7,090 nucleotides of DNA from Thermodesulfobacteriota bacterium (GTDB taxonomy: Bacteria; Desulfobacterota; Desulfomonilia; Desulfomonilales; Desulfomonilaceae). Below the pieces are notes generated by a model. That model had not been told where the DNA came from, made no database searches, and saw nothing but the letters and a program-made list of their open reading frames with translations. The DNA lies in NCBI GenBank assembly GCA_030837305.1, contig JAUPKT010000229.1, positions 1 to 7,090 on the forward strand, given 5' to 3'. This document shows, piece after piece, positions 1-6,799 of this stretch; position 1 is the first letter of the stretch; the number at the start of each line of letters is the position of its first letter. Both the position numbers and the translations under genes were made by a program.

Positions 1-981
1 GAAGAAATCTACGGTGTCCTTCTCTGCAGGCGGGGAATCGGCATTCCCCGAGGAAGGGATGAGCGTGAAAAACTCGGTCCCTCTCGCCCGGCATAGTTCA
101 CTGATCTGTTTCCACAAAACGAGGTTTCTCTGCTTGTTTTTCTCGTAGATATCTTGGAAGGCCGGGTGATAGCCGACCGCTCCCATATCCCAAACGTGTC
201 TATCGAAACCAATGTTATCAGGGGTCCGTGAATCAACCGGTACCCTTCTATTCTCCGAGACTGCGAATCTTGAGTAATGGATATCATCGAGAAGAGCTTC
301 CAGCCTATCCACAAAGAATTTCAGCCGCAGCCTCTCAAGGAGAGTTCCTTGAACTCTGAGAGAGAATCTCTTGGGGACGAATTTGTTGAGCACAAGTTTG
401 CCGTCCACATCGTAATACGGTCTGTACACTCTGAATTTTGGATCTGAATAGCAATAGGGAAGACAGGAATCACCAAAGTCATTCGTCGAATACTGCAGGA
501 ACACGAATTGGGGATCAAGTATCGGCAAGAGTTCCTGCAAGGCCCTGAATTCCTCTGACGTCCCCCAAGCAGGGATACCGGCATTGAAAATCGTTACCTG
601 TCTGCCGTTTCGATTGTAGATGTGTGCCAATTGTTCTCCCAGCCTTGCTGAGACCGGGATTTCGTATCCGTACGTGCATGAATCTCCAATGAACAGGAAT
701 CGCGGCATGCCCCGCTCTTGTGACTGCTTCAGCTTCTCTTCCCAGTTTCCATCGCGAAAGCCGTGTTCATTTATTTCAATGTCGGAATTCGTGAGAGGGG
801 TCTTGCCGCGAAAACCGGGGATCCCCTTCCAACCCAATGTCGGATCATGCTCAAACTCGGAAAGAGGATGCACCACATAGGATTCATCCCTCAACAAGAG
901 ATGTGCCAGAATTTCCGTCAGCAGCAACGCTCCCAAGAGCACTATGAACAGATATGCTGCCCAGAAACCAAACTTTTTCAT
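1..981 (-). CDS. Membrane-anchored SGNH/GDSL-type hydrolase, partial (3' end outside window)
   Basis: The frame is open for 327 codons from an ATG at 979-981 to the window edge, without a stop, so the C-terminus is missing. Residues 1-3 (MKK) and a hydrophobic stretch at about 7-30 look like an uncleaved signal anchor that would place the rest outside the cytoplasm. SGNH blocks are visible: block I FIGDSCTYGYEIP at 97-109 with probable nucleophile Ser101, block II NAG at 133-135 (Gly135), and block III STND at 165-168 (Asn167; the usual Gly is replaced by Ser). The DxxH block expected near the C-terminus lies outside the window, so activity cannot be confirmed. The start is supported by AAGGGG five bases upstream. 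Such proteins often act as esterases or acetyl-transferring enzymes on cell-surface polysaccharides; the substrate here is unknown. It lies 125 bases beyond the hairpin that follows ssrA, probably as a separate unit. Family call is fairly sure, function is not. Confidence 0.82.
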   Translation of the reverse strand, partial: MKKFGFWAAYLFIVLLGALLLTEILAHLLLRDESYVVHPLSEFEHDPTLGWKGIPGFRGKTPLTNSDIEINEHGFRDGNWEEKLKQSQERGMPRFLFIGDSCTYGYEIPVSARLGEQLAHIYNRNGRQVTIFNAGIPAWGTSEEFRALQELLPILDPQFVFLQYSTNDFGDSCLPYCYSDPKFRVYRPYYDVDGKLVLNKFVPKRFSLRVQGTLLERLRLKFFVDRLEALLDDIHYSRFAVSENRRVPVDSRTPDNIGFDRHVWDMGAVGYHPAFQDIYEKNKQRNLVLWKQISELCRARGTEFFTLIPSSGNADSPPAEKDTVDFF

Positions 982-1106
982 TCAGGCCCCTTGTTGAGCT
1001 ATGTGCTCGGTCTCACCTGCCCAAAGGTCACGCATATAATTATTCAGAGGGTTTCTACGGACATCTTGTTCAATTGTAACTTGCGTTCAAAACCCAAACA
1101 TAATTC

Positions 1107-1139
1107 GAGCCCCAATTTGCTGACAACTTCTTGGGGCTC
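1107..1139 (-). terminator. Hairpin downstream of ssrA, probable terminator
   Basis: A perfect 9-bp inverted repeat (GAGCCCCAA at 1107-1115 and TTGGGGCTC at 1131-1139) encloses a 15-base loop. It begins 27 bases past the encoded CCA end of ssrA. On the minus strand it is followed by ATTATGTTTGGGTTTTG, which is T-rich but not a clean T-run. It probably stops or trims the tmRNA precursor. The long loop and imperfect T-tract keep the confidence moderate. Confidence 0.6.
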
Positions 1140-1165
1140 TGATTTCAATAATATCAACTAGTTAT

Positions 1166-1519
1166 TGGTGGAGGCGGCGGGAATCGAACCCGCGTCCGGA
1201 AACCTTCAGCGCAAGGCGTCTACATGCTTATTCCGAGTTTTGTATCTCGCCGGACGCTGCCCCCTCGGACAAGGTCATCTTCCGGCCAGCCTGCTAAATA
1301 GTTCGCCGCATCTCCAACAGACACGAAGAATTGGCTATCCCGCGACCCGGCGCCTCTTCCATCCCCGCAGGAGAAGAATGGGGAGACGCTAGCTTACGCA
1401 GCTAGAGCGTACTCGTAATTATCGGCGAGTATATTTATTCCCGGCGGTTTAACGAGTCACCGGAGTGCTCGGCATGCAACCTTGACCTCAACTGTCCCCG
1501 TCGAAACCTGGTCGCCCCC
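1166..1519 (-). ncRNA. ssrA: Transfer-messenger RNA (tmRNA, 10Sa RNA)
   Basis: This RNA of about 354 nt acts as both tRNA-Ala mimic and mRNA: with SmpB it enters the A site of stalled ribosomes and adds a degradation tag. The 5' end reads GGGGGCGACC followed by the diagnostic GTTTCGACGGGG. The 3' end has a T-arm (GCGGG, loop TTCGATT, CCCGC), then CCGCCTCC and an encoded CCA at 1166-1168. GGGGGCG at the 5' end pairs with CGCCTCC at the 3' end as a 7-bp acceptor stem with one G-U. It is the one-piece form, without the permuted arrangement. The internal reading frame ends in a hairpin (CTAGCT/AGCTAG) that holds the stop codon, as in other tmRNAs. It lies 114 bases after smpB on the same strand, a common pairing. 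The 5' end is assumed to be made by RNase P, so the boundary may shift by a base or so. Confidence 0.97.
1394..1426 (-). other. tmRNA proteolysis-tag reading frame (ADNYEYALAA, stop TAA)
   Basis: Within ssrA, the resume codon GCC at 1424-1426 opens a ten-codon frame, GCC GAT AAT TAC GAG TAC, then GCT CTA GCT GCG and TAA. It encodes ADNYEYALAA; with the alanine carried by tmRNA the full tag would be AADNYEYALAA. The ending ALAA is the classic ClpXP degron end, and the middle (DNYEY) is the variable part seen across phyla. The stop sits in the loop of a 6-bp hairpin. Confidence 0.93.
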
Positions 1520-1532
1520 TTTCGCAAAGATT

Positions 1533-1538
1533 CTTATA
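1533..1538 (-). promoter_or_regulatory. Possible -10 element for ssrA
   Basis: TATAAG on the minus strand lies 14-19 bases before the mature tmRNA 5' end, which suits a short leader removed by RNase P. No good -35 hexamer lies at the right spacing, so this is only a weak hint that ssrA has its own promoter besides read-through from smpB. Confidence 0.3.
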
Positions 1539-1633
1539 TGTATGACAAAAATCCCGACCCTTGAGTTCCAATCATCTGACAAATTCTTTTTTTCCTGGTC
1601 GGATCGGAGATCCCAACCTGACAGGCTCGGTCC

Positions 1634-2107
1634 CTAGTGATCCCGGTGCCTGTACTTTGCGAGTCGCTCCATTTCGCGTCGTTGGTCCTTTTTTCTTATG
1701 GCCTCTCTCTTGTCATAGGTTTTCTTGCCCCTTGCCAAGGCCAACTCGACTTTTACCTTACCACCTCTCAAGTAAAGTTTCAACGGAACCAAGGAAAAAC
1801 CCTTTTCCGTAATTTTGCCGAACAGCCTTTTTAATTCATGTTTGTGGAGCAACAGCTTCCGTTCGCGCAGCGGGTCGTGGTTCTCCCGATTAGCTTGAGT
1901 ATAGGGGGAGATGTGGGCATCAATGAGATACAACTCACCCCGTCGAAATTTTGCGTATGAATCCCCCAGGTTTGCTTTCCCGGCCCGCAGGGACTTCACC
2001 TCGGATCCCAGCAGAACAAGCCCCGCCTCAAAGGTGTCTCCCAGTTCGAAATTGAAGTATGCCTTCTTGTTCTTGCAGATGAGTTTTGTGTGGTCGGATT
2101 GCTTCAT
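1634..2107 (-). CDS. smpB: SsrA-binding protein SmpB
   Basis: This 157-residue protein, the usual length for SmpB, binds tmRNA and carries it into stalled ribosomes, where its C-terminal tail occupies the mRNA channel and mimics an anticodon stem. Visible family marks are KLICKNKKAYFNF at 8-20, the signature GSEVKSLRAGKANL at 34-47, SPYTQANRENHDPLRERKLLLH at about 67-88, and ARGKKTYDKRE at 125-135. The last lies at the start of a very basic tail ending KYRHRDH. The ATG at 2105-2107 overlaps the TGA of ptsI (ATGA). The bases before it (CTCAGCATGTCCA) contain no Shine-Dalgarno sequence, so initiation probably depends on ribosomes finishing ptsI. ssrA follows 114 bases downstream, so both partners of trans-translation are adjacent. 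Identification is secure. Confidence 0.97.
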   Translation of the reverse strand: MKQSDHTKLICKNKKAYFNFELGDTFEAGLVLLGSEVKSLRAGKANLGDSYAKFRRGELYLIDAHISPYTQANRENHDPLRERKLLLHKHELKRLFGKITEKGFSLVPLKLYLRGGKVKVELALARGKKTYDKREAIRKKDQRREMERLAKYRHRDH

Positions 2108-3912
2108 TGGACATGCTGAGAACTATCTACGAAATAGTCTCTTGGAAACCTTGCCCCCAGCCAATCCTCCAGAAAGAAGCGAATTTCTTCTGAGTCCTGC
2201 ATTTCAAAAGCCTGGCGGGTGAGATCTGCGCACTCTTCCATGGTGACGGATCGTACGAGTTTTTTCACGAGGGGGATGGCGAGAGCATTCATGGACAGCT
2301 CATCAATACCCAAGCCAAGGAGAATGGGTATGTTGACGGGATCACCAGCCATTTCGCCGCACATGGCCACTTCGATACCTCTCGCCTGGGCAGCCATGGT
2401 GGTCTGCCGAATGAGTCTCAAGACCGCAGGATGAAGCGTGTCATACAAGTAGTTTACCTGTTCGTTGACCCTGTCAATTGCCATGGCATACTGAATCAGG
2501 TCATTTGTTCCTATGCTGAAGAAGTCCACTTCCCTGGCGAGCAGATCAGCTATGACCACCGCGGAGGGCACTTCCACGAGTATGCCGAGTTTAATGCGGC
2601 TTTGATGAGGAATTCCTTGGGAGTCAAGTTCTTGTGCAGCCTGGCTGATAATCTCTTTCGTCGCAAGTAGTTCCTTGATGCACGACACCATGGGAATCAG
2701 CAAGCGGCATGTTCCGTGCACAGCGGCTCTCAGGATGGCTCTCAACTGGGTTTTGAAGAGATCGACCCGACTGAGGCACAGTCGAATGGCACGAAGGCCT
2801 AAAGCAGGGTTGGCCTCATGAGATGCCCCGATCTGTGCGGACATCTTGTCTCCACCTATGTCCAGGGTCCTTATGGTCACGGGGTTGGGATTGTTATATT
2901 CAAGAACTCGCTTGTAAATTGCATACTGCTCCTCTTCCGAAGGGAGATCACTTCGCCCCAAGAAAAGGTATTCAGTCCGGAAAAGGCCGACTCCCTCGGC
3001 TCCATGACTTACCGCTATGGAGATCTCATCAATAAGTTCTATATTAGCCGTGATACGAACAGATCGGCTTCCGTCGCTTGTTACTGCCGGCAGCATTCCG
3101 AAAGCCATAAGTGACTGCTGATACTTCCGGTATACTTCCTGTCGCTCCCTGTAACGATAAATGGTCTCAGGATCAGGATTGACGATTACTACACCGGTGC
3201 TGCCGTCAATAACAATCGTGTCACCGGTTTGAACTATGTTGCTGATTTTTTCCAGGCCGGTCACTGCCGGTATCTTGATGGATCGCGCCATGATGGCGGT
3301 ATGCGAGGTCTTTCCGCCCATGTCCGTGGCGAATCCAAACACATTGTCCTTTTTTATCTGAGCGGTATCTGCGGGAGAAAGATCATGGGCGACTATCACG
3401 GAATGAGGGGGAAGTTGGGTCACCATACCCGCAGATTGAATACCCATGAGGAGTTTTAAGACTCTCTCTCCCACAAAATGGATGTCTCTGGCCCTTTCTT
3501 TGAGATATTCGTCCTCAATGCTGTCAAAGGCCGCTGTTACGTTCATCATAATTTGGGCAAGAGCCCATTCTGCGTTCAGGAGTTCGTTGGAGATCGCTGT
3601 CTTGGTGCCCTCGAAAAACATTCTGTCATGAAGAAGCAGTATGTGCGTCTCAAGGATGTAAGCATGATCGAACAGGGGATGAGATGTGTCTAAGCCGTTT
3701 CTGATTTCCCTCAGCCGTTGTTCAGCCGATTTTACGGCGTCCTCAAAGCGCTGTATTTCATGAGGAATCTCGTCCGGCGTAATGATGCGTTTGGGACACA
3801 GATCAGTGGTCAGGTGTTTGATGATTACAGCCTGACCAATGCCAACGCCTCCTGATACCCCCACGCCCTTAAAGAAAAAATTCTCATACCTCTTAGGATC
3901 CGACACCATCAT
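2104..3912 (-). CDS. ptsI: PTS Enzyme I (phosphoenolpyruvate-protein phosphotransferase)
   Basis: Cytoplasmic enzyme that takes phosphate from PEP onto a histidine and passes it to HPr, the first step of the phosphotransferase system. In its 602 residues the order is: N-terminal HPr-binding helical domain (about 15-160); swivelling phosphohistidine domain with GGKTSHTAIMARS at 199-211 and active His204; then the PEP-binding barrel. The barrel shows GVGLFRTEYLF (307-317), VEVPSA (446-451), FFSIGTNDLIQY (464-475) and CGEMAGDP (518-525), with Cys518 matching the catalytic cysteine. No N-terminal GAF domain is present, so it is the sugar-type EI, not PtsP. It is slightly longer than the E. coli enzyme (575), mostly from an acidic and aromatic C-terminal extension. 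Two tandem ATGs (3910-3912 and 3907-3909) follow GGAAAGGT. The second has better spacing, so the true protein may be 601 residues. It is 12 bases after ptsH and overlaps smpB. Confidence 0.97.
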   Translation of the reverse strand: MMVSDPKRYENFFFKGVGVSGGVGIGQAVIIKHLTTDLCPKRIITPDEIPHEIQRFEDAVKSAEQRLREIRNGLDTSHPLFDHAYILETHILLLHDRMFFEGTKTAISNELLNAEWALAQIMMNVTAAFDSIEDEYLKERARDIHFVGERVLKLLMGIQSAGMVTQLPPHSVIVAHDLSPADTAQIKKDNVFGFATDMGGKTSHTAIMARSIKIPAVTGLEKISNIVQTGDTIVIDGSTGVVIVNPDPETIYRYRERQEVYRKYQQSLMAFGMLPAVTSDGSRSVRITANIELIDEISIAVSHGAEGVGLFRTEYLFLGRSDLPSEEEQYAIYKRVLEYNNPNPVTIRTLDIGGDKMSAQIGASHEANPALGLRAIRLCLSRVDLFKTQLRAILRAAVHGTCRLLIPMVSCIKELLATKEIISQAAQELDSQGIPHQSRIKLGILVEVPSAVVIADLLAREVDFFSIGTNDLIQYAMAIDRVNEQVNYLYDTLHPAVLRLIRQTTMAAQARGIEVAMCGEMAGDPVNIPILLGLGIDELSMNALAIPLVKKLVRSVTMEECADLTRQAFEMQDSEEIRFFLEDWLGARFPRDYFVDSSQHVQ

Positions 3913-3924
3913 ACCTTTCCGACA

Positions 3925-4212
3925 TCAATTGTCGTTGGATTCTTCGTGCTGAATGATTCGATCTATTTCGGTGATTGCTGCCACGGAATCAGGGCCATGG
4001 GCTCTCACCACGATATGGCTTCCTGGTGTTGCAGCGAGCAAGAGCAGGCTGAGCACGCTTCTGGCATCCGCTTCAATGGAGTCTTTCTCAAGGGTGACCC
4101 GGCATTGGTACTTGTTCATGGCCTTTACCATCATGGTTGCCACCCGAGCGTGCAGTCCCATGGGATTACTCACCACCAGGATCCGTTCAACCATTTCAGA
4201 CTCGGTCGCCAT
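3925..4212 (-). CDS. ptsH: Phosphocarrier protein HPr
   Basis: Small cytoplasmic carrier that receives phosphate from Enzyme I on a histidine and gives it to EIIA proteins. The 95 residues match HPr length with a few extra at both ends. The active-site motif NPMGLHARVA lies at 16-25, with His21 and Arg23 equivalent to His15 and Arg17. The second site, DARSVLSLLLLAA at 49-61, keeps Ser52, equivalent to Ser46 that HPr kinase/phosphorylase modifies in Gram-positives and many proteobacteria. It could therefore be regulated by HprK if the genome has one; none is in this window. The ATG at 4210-4212 is one base after the EIID stop, with AGGGAA upstream inside the end of that gene; Met7 is a less likely start. 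ptsI follows after 12 bases, so the two partners are co-transcribed. Confidence 0.96.
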   Translation of the reverse strand: MATESEMVERILVVSNPMGLHARVATMMVKAMNKYQCRVTLEKDSIEADARSVLSLLLLAATPGSHIVVRAHGPDSVAAITEIDRIIQHEESNDN

Positions 4213-4213
4213 G

Positions 4214-5005
4214 TCACCCGTTCCCTACACAGAGTAATGCATAAACAAGCAGAGCGCCAAAAGCACTGGAAAAAATCACCAGGCCCAGAGGAACCTGTCT
4301 GTGAAGCATATAGAAGCTCGCAGCTCCGATTCCGAACATACCAAGCGCCTCGAGCACGTGAATCAAAGAATGTTCGTGAGCGGGCAAGTCCGTTAAGGCG
4401 AGGGAAACCAAGGTACCCGCGATCAACCCTAAACCACACACCGTGCATTTTCGAGCAACCCGCAAGGTCTTTTCCAACCAAACTGATTGGAATGATTTCA
4501 GCCCCGCTACGCCCTCAGCCCAGCCTTTGCGAAATCCGTTTGCCCGCACGCCTAAGTTGGCCGTATTGTACGTAACTAATGTTAAGACGGCACCCAAGGG
4601 GGAGCCCCAACTGATCAACGTAAAAAGGACTCCTATGACCGCGGCCAAGGGCTTTATGAATCCCCAGAATATGCGATCACCCTGAGCTGCCAGCGTCGTC
4701 ATGACCCGAAGACGGTAAACGAGTATGGAGTCTCCGTCACCTTGATATTCGAGATTTGCCGTCAAGCCAGCCAGCAAAGGACCCATGGATGGATGAGTGT
4801 TCACCGGCTCGAGGTTTCTCTTCACGGCTTCCTTGCGTTTTGTTTCATCCGGATAAAGCTTGAGCAACGCGGGGTAAAAGCAGAAAACGAAGCCTACATT
4901 TTGCATCTTCTGATAATTCCAAAGGGTTTCCAGAAAAAACGATCGTAGGAAAACACGATATCCTATGCCCCCTAGGCTTGGTGTCCTCAAATCTTTGCCG
5001 GTCAT
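4214..5005 (-). CDS. PTS mannose/fructose/sorbose-family EIID component
   Basis: Membrane subunit of the mannose-family PTS permease, where EIIC and EIID together form the sugar channel. The protein from ATG 5003-5005 has 263 residues, close to the family's usual 270-300. The N-terminal part shows FLRSFFLETLWNYQKMQNVGF (about 19-39), then AVKRNLEPVNTHPSMG (60-75), like the conserved RHLEFFNTHP region. GDRIFWGFIKPL (109-120) matches the GDxxFW...P motif, though the preceding PLAG(I/V) is replaced by TLAAQ. Hydrophobic segments lie at about 113-133, 136-150, 188-206, 215-233 and 238-260. The frame extends upstream to a TTG at 5093-5095 (293 residues), but the added 30 residues do not look like the family, so the ATG is preferred even though its ribosome site is weak. 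No EIIC, EIIB or EIIA gene lies next to it: upstream is a radical SAM gene, downstream ptsH. It cannot be a complete permease alone, so it may have a partner elsewhere, or be a remnant or regulatory form. Confidence 0.88.
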   Translation of the reverse strand: MTGKDLRTPSLGGIGYRVFLRSFFLETLWNYQKMQNVGFVFCFYPALLKLYPDETKRKEAVKRNLEPVNTHPSMGPLLAGLTANLEYQGDGDSILVYRLRVMTTLAAQGDRIFWGFIKPLAAVIGVLFTLISWGSPLGAVLTLVTYNTANLGVRANGFRKGWAEGVAGLKSFQSVWLEKTLRVARKCTVCGLGLIAGTLVSLALTDLPAHEHSLIHVLEALGMFGIGAASFYMLHRQVPLGLVIFSSAFGALLVYALLCVGNG

Positions 5006-5131
5006 GTTGATCAAGTAACCTACGGATGGCCCTTTGTCAATGTGATGAAGCGTGGGAATATCCCAGGCGGAATTGCGGGATGCAAGGCACGTCAAGGATC
5101 AGCTTGTGCAGGCTCCCAAGATTCGGCCGCA

Positions 5132-6727
5132 CTAAGACGCTACACTCCCCGAAACCGGAGAAAGCGGCTCTGTTGCAAAACACCGTGATTTTGTCTCCTC
5201 GTCCATGTCACGCATTTGAGACTGAATTTCCCGATATATGGTTTCTCTGAAATCGAAGTAATGTTCAGCTTCCACACACGCCGTAATATACCGATCGAAT
5301 CTGGCGGGGAAATTCCAGAGGGCTTTGAAGAAATATTTCCAGAAAGTATTCCTCGAAGGATACAGCAAACCCTGCCGCAAGATGGTGATGGCAACAGCCC
5401 TCAATTCAAGCAAATAAGGCAGTTGAAAAGGTTTCTTGATCTTAGGGGGATCCATGAGAGCGAAACACTCGTAAGCCCTCTTGATGAACTCTTTGGGCTC
5501 ATAGAGTGTTCTATAGACATATATGTATTCCTCCACGATTTCGCTGATTGGCCTCGTAGGCACGAAATTGATGAGACCGGTCTGGTTGGACAAGTATTGG
5601 TAGTCGAGGGTCAGTAGACGCTTCTCTCTTTCCATACGATTGCACAGGTCAGTACAGGGTCCGACTTGCAGCAAGCTCGTGAATAATTCCGGAATATGGT
5701 TGCGCCGTGCAAATTCAACCAATCTATTGCCGGCACCCGGTTTTTCGTTGTCAAAGCCTATGATTGCTCCAGCAATGATCTGAAACCCTGCCTTGGTGAT
5801 TTCCAAACATACTTTGTCAAGATCCGCATGAACGTTCTGGAATTTTTTTGCTCCAATCAAACTTTCTTCGTCCGGGGTCTCTATCCCAAGAAAAACCCTG
5901 AAAAAACCCGCCTTGTACATTTGATCCAAGAGCTGTTTATCTGATCCCATGTTTACTGAAGCTTGAGTATAAAAACCAAACGGCCTCTTTCGTTCCTCCA
6001 TCCATGGAATCAGTTTCTTGAGGAGCGCTTTCGCCATGGTAATATTGCCGATGAAATTATCATCAACCAAAAAGACCCATCGTCTCCAGCCCAGATCATA
6101 GAGAGATTGGAGTTCAGCAAGAATTTGTTCCGGAGTCTTGTTTCGAACCCTTCGTCCCAGCATGAGGGTGATATCGCAAAATTCGCACTGGAATGGGCAG
6201 CCTCGGGAGAACTGCACTGCCATATTGGCGTAGCTTTGTATGTCCAGCAGATCGAACCGGGGCACGGGACTTTGCGCAAGATCTGCTTTTTCCTGGGAAT
6301 GAATGACTATTCCGGACCGCCCCTCGGCGAGAGCTGCGAGGAGTTGATCAATTGTAGTCTCGGCCTCGCCCCTCACAACGATATCAGCCCCGGCAGTCAA
6401 TGCATCTTCCGGATAATGAAAAACCCAGGGTCCTCCGACCACTACCGTTTTTCCTCTCTTTTTCGCTTCCTCAATGACTTGGAGAATACCATGAGCCTGA
6501 ACAGCCATTCCGGACAGAAAGACGAGATCACAGTCCCGCCATTGTTTTTCAGATATACTTTGAAACGCCATATCAATAAGTTCTAATTGCCAATCGTTCG
6601 GCAGTAATGCTGCGACAGTTATCAGACCTAAAGGGGGAGATAAGGTTTTTTTGCCCGTCATCCTCAACACCCTGTTAAAAGACCAGAATGTCTGAGGATA
6701 GTCAGGACTCACTAGCAAGACTTTCAA
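5132..6727 (-). CDS. B12-binding domain radical SAM protein with DUF4070-like C-terminus
   Basis: Protein of 531 residues from a TTG start (6725-6727). Numbering from that start, residues 1-145 form a cobalamin-binding Rossmann-like domain (KVLLVSPDYPQTFWSF near the start, GKTVVVGGPW at 92-101, ADIVVRGEAETT at 114-125). Next is the radical SAM domain with SRGCPFQCEFCD at 174-185, whose Cys177, Cys181 and Cys184 (CxxxCxxC) bind the 4Fe-4S cluster, and later motifs VDDNFIGN and FLGIETPDEESL. The last 150 residues resemble DUF4070, found in relatives of the hopanoid methylase HpnP. The family often methylates unactivated carbons or rearranges rings; the substrate cannot be read here. A GTG at 6752-6754 would add nine residues but has no ribosome site and sits just after the predicted transcription start, while AAAGGA lies eight bases before the TTG. 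The stop is TAG, 126 bases before the EIID gene. Confidence 0.9.
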   Translation of the reverse strand: MKVLLVSPDYPQTFWSFNRVLRMTGKKTLSPPLGLITVAALLPNDWQLELIDMAFQSISEKQWRDCDLVFLSGMAVQAHGILQVIEEAKKRGKTVVVGGPWVFHYPEDALTAGADIVVRGEAETTIDQLLAALAEGRSGIVIHSQEKADLAQSPVPRFDLLDIQSYANMAVQFSRGCPFQCEFCDITLMLGRRVRNKTPEQILAELQSLYDLGWRRWVFLVDDNFIGNITMAKALLKKLIPWMEERKRPFGFYTQASVNMGSDKQLLDQMYKAGFFRVFLGIETPDEESLIGAKKFQNVHADLDKVCLEITKAGFQIIAGAIIGFDNEKPGAGNRLVEFARRNHIPELFTSLLQVGPCTDLCNRMEREKRLLTLDYQYLSNQTGLINFVPTRPISEIVEEYIYVYRTLYEPKEFIKRAYECFALMDPPKIKKPFQLPYLLELRAVAITILRQGLLYPSRNTFWKYFFKALWNFPARFDRYITACVEAEHYFDFRETIYREIQSQMRDMDEETKSRCFATEPLSPVSGSVAS

Positions 6728-6756
6728 CGTACTGTTCCTTTGAGATGTAAGCACTA

Positions 6757-6778
6757 GATATTAACATCTTATAATATC
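6757..6778 (-). promoter_or_regulatory. Inverted repeat over -10 and start site, candidate operator
   Basis: GATATTA at 6757-6763 and TAATATC at 6772-6778 form a perfect 7-bp inverted repeat with an 8-base spacer. It covers the -10 hexamer (6771-6776) and the predicted start site. A dimeric repressor bound here would block the promoter of the radical SAM gene. The repeat is AT-rich, so chance is possible. Confidence 0.35.
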
Positions 6779-6799
6779 AACAAAAAAACCGCCTGACAA
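6771..6799 (-). promoter_or_regulatory. Sigma70-type promoter for the radical SAM gene
   Basis: On the minus strand TTGTCA (6794-6799, five of six consensus bases) and TATTAT (6771-6776, five of six) are separated by 17 bases. Transcription would start near 6764, giving a leader of roughly 35 bases that contains AAAGGA and then the TTG start at 6727. The fit of spacing and leader supports both promoter and start choice. Confidence 0.65.

Noticed and set aside
763..1392. Plus-strand frames across 763-1161 and 1165-1392
   Set aside because: The first overlaps the SGNH gene start and its upstream region; the second is the antisense of tmRNA, and its GIEPAS-like text is the well-known false protein produced by T-arm sequences.
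1597..1618. Imperfect hairpin between smpB and ssrA as a terminator
   Set aside because: The stem has a bulge and a wobble pair, and on the minus strand it is followed by an A-run (AGGAAAAAAAG), not a T-run, so it does not look like an intrinsic terminator.
3946..4575. 209-codon plus-strand frame opposite ptsH and EIID
   Set aside because: It lies antisense to two well-identified genes, is rich in His, Arg and Ser as shadow frames tend to be, and has no family motif.
5018..5040. TTGACA (5035-5040) as a -35 element for the EIID gene
   Set aside because: The hexamer is perfect, but at 17 bases the matching -10 would be TACTTG, a poor match, and it would place the transcript start almost on the ATG.
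5006..5095. Longer EIID starting at TTG 5093-5095
   Set aside because: The extra 30 residues show no resemblance to EIID N-termini, and no clear ribosome site precedes the TTG.
5963..6586. 207-codon plus-strand frame opposite the radical SAM gene
   Set aside because: It is a shadow of the clear minus-strand gene, with no motif and no ribosome site of note.
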